A stretch of DNA of 37,821 nt from contig CAJGCT010000011.1 in the NCBI GenBank assembly GCA_904501985.1, forward strand, positions 1 through 37,821. The letters run 5' to 3'. Below are positions 15,322-23,604 of this stretch, in pieces. The translations under genes and the position numbers were made by a program. How positions within the stretch are numbered: the first letter of the stretch is position 1; every line of letters starts with the position of its first letter. Below the pieces are notes generated by a model. The model saw nothing but the letters and a program-made list of their open reading frames with translations, was not told the origin of the DNA and did no database searches. Source of the stretch: an uncultured Clostridia bacterium (GTDB taxonomy: Bacteria; Bacillota; Clostridia; Oscillospirales; CAG-272).

Positions 15322-17139
15322 TTAATCCTCGTCCGAGAGCTTGAGGACTGCCATAAATGCCTCGGGCGAAACCTCTACAGAGCCGAGCTGACGCATCTTC
15401 TTCTTACCCTCTTTCTGCTTTTCAAGCAGCTTCTTCTTACGGGTAATATCACCGCCGTAGCACTTGGCAAGCACGTCCTTGCGCATCGCCTTTACGGTTT
15501 CGCGTGCGATTACCTTGCCGCCGATTGCCGCTTGGATCGGAACCTCGAAAAGCTGGCGCGGAATGTTGTCCTTAAGCTTCTCGCATATGCGGCGTGCTCT
15601 TGCGTAGGATTTCTCCTCGTGTACGATGAATGAGAGCGCGTCCACGATATCGCCGTTAAGGAGAATGTCAAGCTTCACAAGCTTTGAGGGAACATACTCG
15701 GCAAGCTCGTAGTCAAGGGAAGCATATCCCTTGGAGCGAGATTTCAGCGCATCGAAGAAGTCGTAGATTATTTCGTTAAGGGGGAGATTGTAGTGAAGCT
15801 CTGCGCGGTCGGTGTCAATGTAGGTCATATTTATAAACTCGCCGCGTCTGTCCTGACAAAGCTCCATAAGTCCGCCAACATATTCCGGCGGTGTGATGAT
15901 GGATGCCTTTACAAGCGGCTCGTATGCTGTTTCAATCTCGTCGGGATTCGGGTAGTTTGAGGGATTGTCGATTCGCACCGTCTCGCCGTTTTTAAGGTCA
16001 ATGTTGTAAATAACGCTGGGGGCGGTAGTGATAAGGTCAAGATTAAATTCGCGCTCAAGACGCTCCTCGATTATCTCCATGTGAAGAAGTCCGAGGAATC
16101 CGCATCTGAAGCCGAATCCAAGTGCTGCCGAGGTCTCCGGCTCAAATGTGAGCGCCGCGTCGTTGAGCTGAAGCTTTTCAAGGGCATCCTTGAGGTCTCC
16201 GTACCGTGCGCCGTCTGCAGGATAGATTCCGGCAAATACCATGGGGCGGACTTCCTTAAAGCCGGGAAGCGGCTCGTTTGCCGGAGTAGCGGCAAGAGTA
16301 ACCGTATCGCCCACACGTGTGTCGCCCACGGATTTAATGGATGCGGTAAAGTATCCAACGTCACCGGCGGAGAGCATCTGTGCGGATTTCAGTCCGAACG
16401 GTGCCATATATCCAACGTCAACTATCTCAAACTGTGCGCCTGTGCTCATGAGCCTTATGGTATCGCCTGCCTTGAGCGTTCCTTCAACTACGCGGATGTT
16501 TACCACAACGCCGAGATAGCTGTCGTAGTAGGAGTCAAAAATAAGTGCGCGCAGGGGAGCATTCTCGTCGCCGTTGGGGCAGGGGATGTCGGAGATTATC
16601 TTGTCAAGCACCTGGTCAATGTTAAGACCCACTTTAGCAGAAACGGCAGGACAGCCGTCGGCAGGAATACCGATGATATCCTCGATCTCCGCACGTACCT
16701 TTTCCACATCAGCCGACGGAAGGTCGATTTTATTGATAACGGGTACTATTTCAAGATCGTTGTCGATTGCAAGATATGCGTTTGCAAGTGTCTGCGCCTC
16801 AACGCCTTGGGTGGAGTCAACGATAAGAAGTGCACCCTCGCAGGCGTTAAGTGAACGTGAAACCTCGTATCCGAAGTCCACATGGCCGGGGGTGTCAATA
16901 AGATTCAGCGCGTACACCTCGCCGTCGGGAGCGTTGTAATCAAGTCTTACGGCACGCGCCTTTATAGTGATTCCGCGCTCTCGTTCAAGATCCATGTTAT
17001 CAAGAAGCTGAGCCTCCATGTCACGGGTGGCAACGGTGCGCGTGTATTCAAGTATTCTGTCGGCAAGGGTTGACTTGCCGTGGTCAATATGTGCGATTAT
17101 GGAAAAGTTGCGTATTTTTTTCTGTCTGTCGGTTGACAT
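15322..17139 (-). CDS. lepA: Elongation factor 4 (LepA)
   Basis: A ribosome-associated GTPase of 605 residues, the usual size. The G domain has AHIDHGKSTLADR (P-loop) at about residues 15-27, DTPGHVDFGYEVSRSL and NKIDLPSAD. EF-G-like domains II, III and V follow, and the LepA-specific C-terminal domain has CYGGDITRKKKLLEKQKEGKKKMR. I start it at ATG 17139 (MSTDRQKKIRNFS), behind GAAAGGA, rather than at an in-frame start 17 codons upstream that lacks a good site. It is followed by hemW after 100 bases and preceded by the M23 gene after 59 bases. Confidence 0.98.
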   Translation of the reverse strand: MSTDRQKKIRNFSIIAHIDHGKSTLADRILEYTRTVATRDMEAQLLDNMDLERERGITIKARAVRLDYNAPDGEVYALNLIDTPGHVDFGYEVSRSLNACEGALLIVDSTQGVEAQTLANAYLAIDNDLEIVPVINKIDLPSADVEKVRAEIEDIIGIPADGCPAVSAKVGLNIDQVLDKIISDIPCPNGDENAPLRALIFDSYYDSYLGVVVNIRVVEGTLKAGDTIRLMSTGAQFEIVDVGYMAPFGLKSAQMLSAGDVGYFTASIKSVGDTRVGDTVTLAATPANEPLPGFKEVRPMVFAGIYPADGARYGDLKDALEKLQLNDAALTFEPETSAALGFGFRCGFLGLLHMEIIEERLEREFNLDLITTAPSVIYNIDLKNGETVRIDNPSNYPNPDEIETAYEPLVKASIITPPEYVGGLMELCQDRRGEFINMTYIDTDRAELHYNLPLNEIIYDFFDALKSRSKGYASLDYELAEYVPSKLVKLDILLNGDIVDALSFIVHEEKSYARARRICEKLKDNIPRQLFEVPIQAAIGGKVIARETVKAMRKDVLAKCYGGDITRKKKLLEKQKEGKKKMRQLGSVEVSPEAFMAVLKLSDED

Positions 17140-17198
17140 ATATTTAAGGTCCTTTCGGAAATTTAGATTTGTATGTAATGTCTCAGCCACAGCGGCAA

Positions 17199-18359
17199 TT
17201 AACCGCCGAAATAGGAGAGAGGATTTACAGGGGCATTGTTTTCGTAGATGTTAAGATTAAGATGTGCGCCGGTGGTGTAGCCGGATGTTCCCACATTTGC
17301 GATAATCTGCCCCCTCGTAACCTTGTCGCCTACCTTGACGCGGTATTTTGACAGGTGCGAGTAGAAGGACGCCACACCGCCGCCGTGGCTTACGGTAATA
17401 TAGTAGCCGTCGGCGTAGTTGTATGAGCATTCCACAACAGTGCCGGCGTTTACGGCGTATATTTCCGTGCCGTAGGGTGCCGGAATATCAATGCCGTTGT
17501 GAAACTGCTGTTTGCCGGTTACGGGGTGTATTCGCCATCCGTATCCGCTGGAAATACGCGTATACGCTCCGTCAAGCGGCCAGAGAAACTCGCCGCCCAC
17601 ATACGCCTCGTTTGTGGTACGTGCAAGCTCTGCAAGAAGCTCCTCACGCTTGTTGCTGTATTCAAGCTCAACTTGTGCAATATATTCAAGATCAGCCTCG
17701 GCTGATGCAAGCCGGTTTTCAGTGGATGCCACAAGCTTGTTTGCCGCTTTAAGATCGCTATCAAGCTCCTCACGGCGAAGTGCCAGAGCTTTCATTTTAG
17801 CATCAAGCTCCGCTTTTTCGGACGTGAGATCGTTTCTCAGTCCTTCAAGGCGGTCAAGCCCCAGATTATATGTGTTAAGCAAACGCTCATCGTAATCAAG
17901 CATACACATGAATCTGTCCACCTGAGTGAACATATCACGAAGTCCGTCAGTGTCAAACAGTATTGACAGAAAATCAATACTTCCGTCCTCATGCTTTGCA
18001 CGTATACGCTCGCGTACCATCTGATACTGCGCATCGAGCTTTTCGTTCTGCGCGGCGATCTCCGAGTTTTTCGTTTCTATCTGCGTATTGTAGCCGCTAA
18101 TAAGAGCAACAAGCGCATCTATTTCAAGATTAAGTGCATATATTTTTTGGTCAATCACCTGTTTTTTCTGCACGGCATCCGCATAGCTGCTCTCTGCGTT
18201 TGTAAGTGCCTTTTCGGCAGACACGCGCTGGGCGGTGGCGGCGGCAAGCTTGTCCTCAAGGGAGGAGAGGGAGCTTTTTGATGAGCCGTTTAGTGTGCCC
18301 GGAGCAATAAATACAGCGAGTATACCTGCAAGCATCAGGCATATAATTCTTTTTTTCAA
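17199..18359 (-). CDS. EnvC-like coiled-coil M23 protein, altered metal site
   Basis: A secreted or membrane-anchored 386-residue protein: signal peptide MKKRIICLMLAGILAVFIAP, a long two-part coiled coil (about residues 28-250), then an M23/LytM domain. The LytM domain keeps FHNGIDIP (HxxxD metal ligands) and SFYSHLSKY. The usual HLH ligand motif reads GAHLNLNIY, so the second His of HxH is Asn (codon at 17256-17258). EnvC and NlpD, which activate amidases, also have degenerate LytM sites, so this may be a division or cell-wall hydrolase activator rather than a peptidase (inference). The start is TTG 18359 with AGGTGAG just upstream. Confidence 0.9.
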   Translation of the reverse strand: MKKRIICLMLAGILAVFIAPGTLNGSSKSSLSSLEDKLAAATAQRVSAEKALTNAESSYADAVQKKQVIDQKIYALNLEIDALVALISGYNTQIETKNSEIAAQNEKLDAQYQMVRERIRAKHEDGSIDFLSILFDTDGLRDMFTQVDRFMCMLDYDERLLNTYNLGLDRLEGLRNDLTSEKAELDAKMKALALRREELDSDLKAANKLVASTENRLASAEADLEYIAQVELEYSNKREELLAELARTTNEAYVGGEFLWPLDGAYTRISSGYGWRIHPVTGKQQFHNGIDIPAPYGTEIYAVNAGTVVECSYNYADGYYITVSHGGGVASFYSHLSKYRVKVGDKVTRGQIIANVGTSGYTTGAHLNLNIYENNAPVNPLSYFGG

Positions 18360-18396
18360 TTTCTCACCTGTTTTCGGAACATAATTATACTATTAT

Positions 18397-18425
18397 AGTA
18401 TATCGCAAAAATTACCGTTTGTCAA
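18397..18425 (-). promoter_or_regulatory. Promoter of the M23-lepA-hemW run
   Basis: On the minus strand TTGACA (18425-18420), 17 bp, TATACT (18402-18397). No other clear promoter is seen before lepA, so one transcript may cover the M23 gene, lepA, hemW and perhaps the peptidase genes. Confidence 0.82.
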
Positions 18426-18486
18426 TAGAGGGAATAGAATAAATTGTGGTTGCGGTGGTTGTTTGTGTGTGGAGTTACGGTCGCTT

Positions 18487-18523
18487 TCTTGAAAGAAAGC
18501 TCCGCAAAGAACTTTATACAAAG
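18487..18523 (+). repeat. Dispersed repeat, copy 1
   Basis: Begins TCTTGAAAGAAAGCTCCGCA and runs on through AAGAACTTTATACAAAG. The same sequence, with a few changes and a three-base insertion, appears inverted at 18861-18900. It contains the small inner palindrome CTTTCTTGAAAGAAAG. Confidence 0.75.
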
Positions 18524-18757
18524 AATTATCACACCGTTAAGTCAAAACGTGTGCAAAATCACTCGTGCGCCACATTCGCGCCGCCTGCATGGCCCCGCAC
18601 CATTCCGGCGGCTTGGGTTTGCGATAATTGTTTGTGTAGGGCGAGAAACGCTTCGCACTCTATGAGGAGAGATGCACATGTAGTGGGCGACGTCCTCGAC
18701 GTCCTGTGAGGCGATATCCGATTTTGTTTATCAAGATTTTATGTTGTCGGAATAAGA

Positions 18758-18787
18758 AAAGCGGCAGGAGCTTGCTCCTGCCGCTTT
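18758..18787. terminator. Strong perfect hairpin in the gene-free stretch
   Basis: AAAGCGGCAGGAGC and GCTCCTGCCGCTTT form a 14-bp perfect stem with essentially no loop, A-rich on the left and ending TTT on the right. It could end transcripts coming leftward from the aldolase gene. Confidence 0.6.
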
Positions 18788-18816
18788 CAGGCTTGCGCTT
18801 ATCTGTAATACAAAAG

Positions 18817-18841
18817 GGCTGTTGCAGTTAGTGCAACAGCC
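18817..18841. terminator. Second hairpin in the gene-free stretch
   Basis: GGCTGTTGCA (18817-18826) and TGCAACAGCC (18832-18841) with a five-base loop. On the minus strand it is followed by CTTTTGTATT, a fair T-rich tail, so it may terminate the aldolase transcript. Confidence 0.6.
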
Positions 18842-18860
18842 TTATACCGGATGTATTTTC

Positions 18861-18900
18861 CTTGTATAATAAAATTCTTTGCGGGGACTTTCTTTCAAGA
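18861..18900 (-). repeat. Dispersed repeat, copy 2 (inverted)
   Basis: The reverse complement of this segment begins TCTTGAAAGAAAGTCCCCGC and matches copy 1 over about 37 bases. Its outer edge at 18900/18901 is exactly where the sugar-acid kinase fragment breaks off. Confidence 0.75.
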
Positions 18901-18901
18901 G

Positions 18902-18954
18902 TGCGGCGGGTGTTGGTAGTACCGCAGTCAAGAGCTATTATATTTGTCGTATTT
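18902..18954 (-). pseudogene. 5' fragment of a 2-dehydro-3-deoxygalactonokinase-like gene
   Basis: Just after the aldolase stop, the minus strand reads TTNIIALDCGTTNTRR. The (I/A)xDxGTTNTR core is the first phosphate-binding motif of the ASKHA sugar kinases, and in this form it is typical of DgoK-type 2-dehydro-3-deoxygalactonokinases. After about 16 residues it runs straight into the dispersed repeat and nothing of the kinase remains. An aldolase followed by this kinase is a common catabolic pair, which supports the reading, but the fragment is very short. Confidence 0.5.
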
Positions 18955-19602
18955 TCACACTTTGCACGCCTCAATAAAGTTTTTCGCGTTCTCGGCGATA
19001 AGGTCGAATCTGCCGGACTCAGCAAGTGCCTTGTTTGCAATATTTGTGCCGACACCGAAGCCTACACAGCCTGCCTTAAGGTATTCGGGGATGTTTTCCG
19101 TTGTAACTCCCGATACTGCCAAAAGCTTGGCACCACGAAGCGGCGCGAGTACGGCTTTTACGAATGACGGTGGGAGAATATTTGCGGGGAAAAGCTTAAC
19201 ATAGTCTGCTCCGTGTCTTAGCGCGGTGCATACTTCGGTAACAGTCATTGCACCCGGCAGGGAAATAAGACCTGCGGCTTTTGTTGCTTCGATTACCTCG
19301 GGATTAGTATCGGGGGAGATTATAAAGCTTCCGCCTGCCTCGGCAGTCATTGCTACCTGCCGTCTGTCAAGTACAGTGCCGGCGCCGATAAGCATTCTGC
19401 CTTTTGTATGTGCCACGGCTCTGCCGATATTGGCGGCGGTGTCCTCGTTTTTGACGTCGCCTGTCCGATCGTAGGTTATTTCGGCGAGTCTTATGCCGCC
19501 GGCATAAAGCGCGTCAAGCACGTCGGTAAGCTTATCCGAGGGTATGCCGCGAAGAATGGTTATAATCTTTGTTTCATTTAAAAGTTCACTAAAATTCAGC
19601 AT
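18955..19602 (-). CDS. eda: KDPG/KHG-type aldolase
   Basis: A class I aldolase cleaving 2-keto-3-deoxy-6-phosphogluconate (or the galactonate or 4-hydroxy-2-oxoglutarate analogue) to pyruvate and an aldehyde. It has 215 residues. The Schiff-base Lys136 is in DYVKLFPAN, the general acid/base Glu41 in RLAEITYD, and IGAGTVLD, ISPDTNPEV and LPGAMTVTEV are family blocks. The start is ATG 19602 with GAGGA upstream; an in-frame GTG at 19617 contains that ribosome binding site. The truncated kinase downstream suggests the galactonate branch (DgoA-like), but substrate cannot be told by eye. No dehydratase or transporter is intact nearby, so the pathway is probably partial here. Confidence 0.93.
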   Translation of the reverse strand: MLNFSELLNETKIITILRGIPSDKLTDVLDALYAGGIRLAEITYDRTGDVKNEDTAANIGRAVAHTKGRMLIGAGTVLDRRQVAMTAEAGGSFIISPDTNPEVIEATKAAGLISLPGAMTVTEVCTALRHGADYVKLFPANILPPSFVKAVLAPLRGAKLLAVSGVTTENIPEYLKAGCVGFGVGTNIANKALAESGRFDLIAENAKNFIEACKV

Positions 19603-19620
19603 ATCATGTATCCTCACACT

Positions 19621-19743
19621 ATAGATTTATTAAGACGATCGCGATGAGCGCGGAGGACATAATGCTTGCTCCAAGGGTATTTACGATCCCTGAAAAACGG
19701 TGTCCGCCTGCTTTTGATATGATATTTGAAAAAGTCTCCTTGG
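19621..19743 (-). other. Possible C-terminal tail of a lost membrane protein
   Basis: In the leader of the aldolase gene one minus-strand frame reads KETFSNIISKAGGHRFSG and continues into a hydrophobic stretch (IVNTLGASIMSSALIAIVLI), then stops at TAG just before the aldolase. There is no start codon behind the AAGGAG at its head. The codon choice and hydrophobic run look like the end of a permease gene, but I cannot name the family and chance is possible. The rest of 19603-19929 holds only promoters. Confidence 0.3.
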
Positions 19744-19767
19744 TGCCGACTATTACGGCACTGTGTT

Positions 19768-19796
19768 ATTATAGCACATTTTATGCAGAATTGCAA
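19768..19796 (-). promoter_or_regulatory. Promoter of the aldolase gene
   Basis: On the minus strand TTGCAA (19796-19791), 17 bp, TATAAT (19773-19768). The leader is about 155 bases and begins with a small GTGCCG/CGGCAC hairpin. Confidence 0.72.
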
Positions 19797-19865
19797 TAGA
19801 TTTCAGGGATTTCGTCTGCTTCAGACACCGAAAAAAAGGAATTTTTGCAAAATAATCGAATTGCC

Positions 19866-19894
19866 TTGACTTTTTTTCTGAATTATATTATAAT
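19866..19894 (+). promoter_or_regulatory. Promoter of the paaK-iorAB-paaK-ACT operon
   Basis: TTGACT (19866-19871), 17 bp, TATAAT (19889-19894). It is the only promoter I can see ahead of the five genes. Confidence 0.85.
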
Positions 19895-19929
19895 AGAGTA
19901 TAAATATGCAAAAGAAAGGTCATTATGAT

Positions 19930-21228
19930 ATGTTTTGGCAGGAACAGATAGAAACAATGGATCGCGCGGAGCTTGAAAGACTCCAGCTTGAAAAATTAAA
20001 AAAGCTCGTGGACTACTGCTACAACCGCGTGCCATTTTACAAAAAGAAGCTTGACGAAGCGGGTGTTACCGCGGACAAGATAAAGGCTCTGTCGGATATT
20101 CAGTATATTCCTTATACTACCAAGGACGACATCCGTGATACATATCCCTTTGGACTCTTTGCGGTCGATAAAAAAGAGATCGTCCGTCTGCACGCCTCGT
20201 CGGGTACTACCGGTAATCCTACTGTCGTAGGATATACAAAGAACGATATGAAGATGTGGACAGAATGTGTGTCACGTCTTGTTGTTGCCGCAGGTGCTAC
20301 CTCTGACGATATTGTGCAGATAGCATTCGGCTACGGTCTTTTCACCGGTGCGCTGGGACTTCATTACGGTCTTGAAAATATCGGTGCTACCGTTGTTCCC
20401 ACATCTACGGGTAATACGGAAAAGCAGCTTAAGCTTATGCGCGACTTCGGTACTACCGCGCTTGTTTCCACACCTTCCTATGCGCTTTACATCGCAGAGG
20501 TTGCAAACGACATCGGAATCGACTGCCGCGAGCTTAATGTTCGCCTCGGACTTTTCGGCTCTGAGGGCTGCTCCAATGAGATGCGTGCAAAGGTTGAGGA
20601 GGCATGGAATCTGTTTGCCACCGACAACTACGGCATGAGCGAACTTTGCGGTCCCGGCGTGTCGGGCGAATGCCGCTTTAGATGCGGTATGCACTTCGCC
20701 GAGGATCACTTCCTGCCTGAAATAATCGACAGTGCCACCGGTGCTGTTAAACCCAGAGGCGACGAGGGCGAGCTTGTTGTAACTACTCTTTCAAAGGAGG
20801 GTATACCGCTCCTTCGTTACCGCACCAAGGATATAACAAGACTGCACTACGACAAGTGCGAGTGCGGAAGAACCCACGTGCGTATGGAGAAGCCCATGGG
20901 CCGTGCGGACGATATGCTTAAGATCAAGGGCGTTAACGTATTCCCAACGCAAATCGAAAGCGTGCTTGTAAGTATTCCCGAGGTTGGACCGCAGTATCAG
21001 ATAGTTCTCGGCACAAAGAACTATATGGATACCTTTGAAATAAACATAGAGGTGTCCGATGCAAGTATGCTGACCTCGTTCAAGGCACTGGAAGACCTTC
21101 AGCTTAAGGTTCGCCATAAGCTTCAGACGGTTCTCGGTCTTGATGCAAAAATAAATCTCGTTGAGCCGAAATCTCTTGAAAGATTTGTAGGTAAGGCAAA
21201 GCGAGTTATTGACAATCGTGTAAAATAA
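19930..21228 (+). CDS. paaK: Phenylacetate-CoA ligase family protein (copy 1)
   Basis: An AMP-forming aryl-acid CoA ligase of 432 residues, the PaaK size. The P-loop-like HASSGTTGNPTVVGYT is at about residue 90, YGMSELCGPGVSGEC (A5 motif region) at about 235, and LRYRTKDIT with the Cys-rich CECGRTHVRMEKPMGRADDMLKIKGVNVFPTQIE hinge region follows, then the C-terminal PaaK domain. It activates an aryl acid such as phenylacetate or indoleacetate with ATP and CoA, or runs in reverse to form ATP from the acyl-CoA (inference). I start it at ATG 19930 behind AAAGG; an ATG at 19906 lies upstream of that site. It is first in the operon, 22 bases before iorA. Confidence 0.93.
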   Translation: MFWQEQIETMDRAELERLQLEKLKKLVDYCYNRVPFYKKKLDEAGVTADKIKALSDIQYIPYTTKDDIRDTYPFGLFAVDKKEIVRLHASSGTTGNPTVVGYTKNDMKMWTECVSRLVVAAGATSDDIVQIAFGYGLFTGALGLHYGLENIGATVVPTSTGNTEKQLKLMRDFGTTALVSTPSYALYIAEVANDIGIDCRELNVRLGLFGSEGCSNEMRAKVEEAWNLFATDNYGMSELCGPGVSGECRFRCGMHFAEDHFLPEIIDSATGAVKPRGDEGELVVTTLSKEGIPLLRYRTKDITRLHYDKCECGRTHVRMEKPMGRADDMLKIKGVNVFPTQIESVLVSIPEVGPQYQIVLGTKNYMDTFEINIEVSDASMLTSFKALEDLQLKVRHKLQTVLGLDAKINLVEPKSLERFVGKAKRVIDNRVK

Positions 21229-21250
21229 ATATTTTGGAGAGAAAACTGTT

Positions 21251-22993
21251 ATGAAAAAAATTATGCTTGGCAATGAAGCCGTAGCACGCGGTCTTTTTGA
21301 GGCAGGGGTGCATTTTGTTTCAAGCTACCCCGGAACCCCCAGCACTGAGATCACCGAAGCTGTGGCTAAATATGAGGAAATTTATGCAGAATGGGCACCA
21401 AATGAAAAGGTAGCTCTCGAAGCGGCACTTGGCGCATCTATCGGCGGCGGACGCTCATTCTGTGCTATGAAGCACGTTGGTCTCAATGTTGCGGCAGACC
21501 CGCTTTTCATCACATCCTACACCGGTGTTAACGGCGGATTTGTTATAGGCGTTGCGGATGATCCCGGAATGCATTCCTCTCAGAATGAGCAGGACAGCCG
21601 CCATTACGCAATTGCGGCAAAGCTTCCCATGGTTGAGCCGTCCGATTCCGGTGAGTGCCTTGAATTTACAAAGCTTGCATATGACCTCTCCGAAAAGTTT
21701 GATACTCCGTTTATTCTCCGTCTTAACACCCGCGTGTCTCACTCGCAGTCGGTTATTGAGACCAGTGAGCGTGCCGATATTCCCGTAAAGCCTTACGAAA
21801 AGGATATTTCAAAGCACGTTATGATGCCTGCAATGGCAAGAGGCAGACACGTTGTTGTTGAGAAGCGACTTTCAGAGCTTGCCGAATACGCAGAGAATTG
21901 CCCGTTCAATAAGGTGATCGAAAACAAGGGCGCAAAGGTTGGTATCATCACCGCAGGACCTTCGTTCTGCTATGCGCTTGAAGCTTTCGGCGATTCTGCA
22001 TCCTACCTTAAGCTTGGTCTTGTTAATCCGCTTCCGAAGAAGCTTATTTCCGATTTCGCGGCAAAATATGAGCGCGTGATCGTTATTGAAGAGCTTGATC
22101 CCGTTATCGAAACCCATGTTAAGGCTATGGGAATCGAGTGCGACGGCAAAAACATTCTCCCCATCTGCGGAGAGTTTTCGCAGGAGCTTATTTCCGAGCT
22201 TCTCCTTAATAAGAAGAACGATTCTTACGCTGTTTCGGACAACATTCCCGTCCGTCCGCCCGTACTTTGCCCCGGATGTCCTCACAGAGGCGTTTTCTAC
22301 CTCTTCAAGAAGCTGGGACTTTATGTCAGCGGCGATATCGGATGCTACACCCTCGGTGCGGCGGCTCCTCTTGCAGGTATGGACACCACTCTCTGCATGG
22401 GTGCTTCCATTTCCGCTCTCCACGGCTTTGCAAAGGTGCGCGGCGAGGCTGACAAGTGCGTTGCTGTTATCGGCGACTCCACATTCATGCATTCGGGTAT
22501 TACCGGACTTATTGATATTACATACAACAAGGGTATCTCTACCGTTGTTATCGTTGACAACTCCATCACCGGCATGACCGGACATCAGCAGAACCCCTGC
22601 ACCGGATTCACCTTGAAGGGCGAGCCTGTGACAGGCATCATGCTTGAAAACATCGCCAAGGCGGCAGGCGTTGACGAGGCGCACATCCGCGTGGTTGATC
22701 CCGGTGATCTTGCGGCAACCGAAAAGGTTCTTCGTGAGGAGCTTTCCGCCGCTTGCCCGTCCGTTATCATTTGCCGCCGTCCCTGCGCGCTTCTTAAATA
22801 CGTTAAGCGTCAGCCTGCGGTTAAGGTAGACGAGAGCAAATGCGTTGGATGCAAGGCGTGCATGAAGATAGGATGCCCCTGCATATCAATGGTAACAGAC
22901 GAAAACGGAAAATCAAAGGCTAAGATAGATGCAACCCTCTGCACCGGATGCGGACTCTGCACCCAGATGTGTAAGGTCGGAGCTATAGGTTAA
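21251..22993 (+). CDS. iorA: Indolepyruvate:ferredoxin oxidoreductase alpha subunit
   Basis: The catalytic, thiamine-diphosphate-containing subunit that decarboxylates aryl-pyruvates (indolepyruvate, phenylpyruvate, hydroxyphenylpyruvate) to aryl-acetyl-CoA and reduces ferredoxin. It has 580 residues. The N-terminal pyrimidine-binding domain has SSYPGTPSTEITEA and APNEKVALEAALGAS; the domain around 330-470 binds pyrophosphate, with VLCPGCPHRG, GDIGCYTLG and VIGDSTFMHSG (GDS with downstream NN-like VDNSITGMTGHQ). Two C-terminal 4Fe-4S clusters are CVGCKACMKIGCP and CTGCGLCTQMCKVGA. All domains are intact. It is oxygen-sensitive by family, pointing to an anaerobe. Confidence 0.97.
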   Translation: MKKIMLGNEAVARGLFEAGVHFVSSYPGTPSTEITEAVAKYEEIYAEWAPNEKVALEAALGASIGGGRSFCAMKHVGLNVAADPLFITSYTGVNGGFVIGVADDPGMHSSQNEQDSRHYAIAAKLPMVEPSDSGECLEFTKLAYDLSEKFDTPFILRLNTRVSHSQSVIETSERADIPVKPYEKDISKHVMMPAMARGRHVVVEKRLSELAEYAENCPFNKVIENKGAKVGIITAGPSFCYALEAFGDSASYLKLGLVNPLPKKLISDFAAKYERVIVIEELDPVIETHVKAMGIECDGKNILPICGEFSQELISELLLNKKNDSYAVSDNIPVRPPVLCPGCPHRGVFYLFKKLGLYVSGDIGCYTLGAAAPLAGMDTTLCMGASISALHGFAKVRGEADKCVAVIGDSTFMHSGITGLIDITYNKGISTVVIVDNSITGMTGHQQNPCTGFTLKGEPVTGIMLENIAKAAGVDEAHIRVVDPGDLAATEKVLREELSAACPSVIICRRPCALLKYVKRQPAVKVDESKCVGCKACMKIGCPCISMVTDENGKSKAKIDATLCTGCGLCTQMCKVGAIG

Positions 22994-23010
22994 GTTAGGA
23001 GGTTGTGACA

Positions 23011-23589
23011 ATGACAAAAAATATAATGATAGTAGGTGTTGGCGGACAGGGATCACTGCTTGCAAGCCGTATCCTCGGCAATGCCGTACTTCTTCAGAAT
23101 TATGATGTAAAGGTGTCCGAGGTGCACGGAATGAGCCAGCGCGGCGGCTCCGTTGTGACCTATGTAAAATACGGTGATAAGGTAGCGTCTCCGGTTATCT
23201 GCAAGGGCGAAGCTGACATTATAATGTCATTCGAGCTTCTTGAAGCCGCAAGATGGCTCCCCTACCTCAAAAAGGACGGCGTTATTATCACCAATACCCA
23301 AAAGATTAACCCCATGCCTGTTGTTACGGGCGCGGCAGAGTATCCGGACGCTCTCGTTGAAAAAATGAAGGCTACAGGCGCAAAGGTTATCGCCGCAGAT
23401 GCGCTTTCCATTGCAAGAGAAGCAGGAAATGAGAAAGCCGTTAACGTTGCTCTTATCGGTCTTATGGCACACTCCCTCGGATTTGATACCGAGATTATGA
23501 CTGAGGCTATAAAAATGTCCGTTCCTGAAAAGTTCCTTGAGCTTAACTTAAAGGCGTTTGAGCTTGGTGCGGCGTACAGCTGCAACTAA
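23011..23589 (+). CDS. iorB: Indolepyruvate:ferredoxin oxidoreductase beta subunit
   Basis: The gamma-domain-type partner of IorA, 192 residues. It has MIVGVGGQGSLLASRILG at the N terminus, then KVSEVHGMSQRGGSVVTYVKYG, the pattern shared by the pyruvate oxidoreductase gamma domains, and IADALSIAREAGNEKAVNV-like text later. AGGAGG at 22997-23002 lies eight bases ahead of ATG 23011, which I prefer to the GTG at 23005. It is 17 bases after iorA, so the two subunits are made together. Confidence 0.96.
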   Translation: MTKNIMIVGVGGQGSLLASRILGNAVLLQNYDVKVSEVHGMSQRGGSVVTYVKYGDKVASPVICKGEADIIMSFELLEAARWLPYLKKDGVIITNTQKINPMPVVTGAAEYPDALVEKMKATGAKVIAADALSIAREAGNEKAVNVALIGLMAHSLGFDTEIMTEAIKMSVPEKFLELNLKAFELGAAYSCN

Positions 23590-23604
23590 GAGGAGGCTTT
23601 TTCA

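Larger units (their letters stand above)
18426..18901. other. Gene-free stretch with repeats and hairpins
   Basis: About 475 bases without a believable gene. Short open frames here have no ribosome binding site or recognisable product. It holds an inverted pair of a roughly 40-base repeat (18487-18523 and 18861-18900) and two strong hairpins between them. It looks like a degraded insertion or deletion scar. Confidence 0.6.

Noticed and set aside
16081..16854. 257-codon open frame opposite lepA
   Set aside because: A shadow of lepA codon bias; no ribosome binding site, no family resemblance.
18446..18709. Short overlapping open frames in the gene-free stretch
   Set aside because: No start signal and no recognisable product; the sequence contains the dispersed repeat instead.
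18955..19602. Complete Entner-Doudoroff or De Ley-Doudoroff pathway
   Set aside because: Only the aldolase is intact; dehydratase and transporter are absent and the kinase is a fragment.
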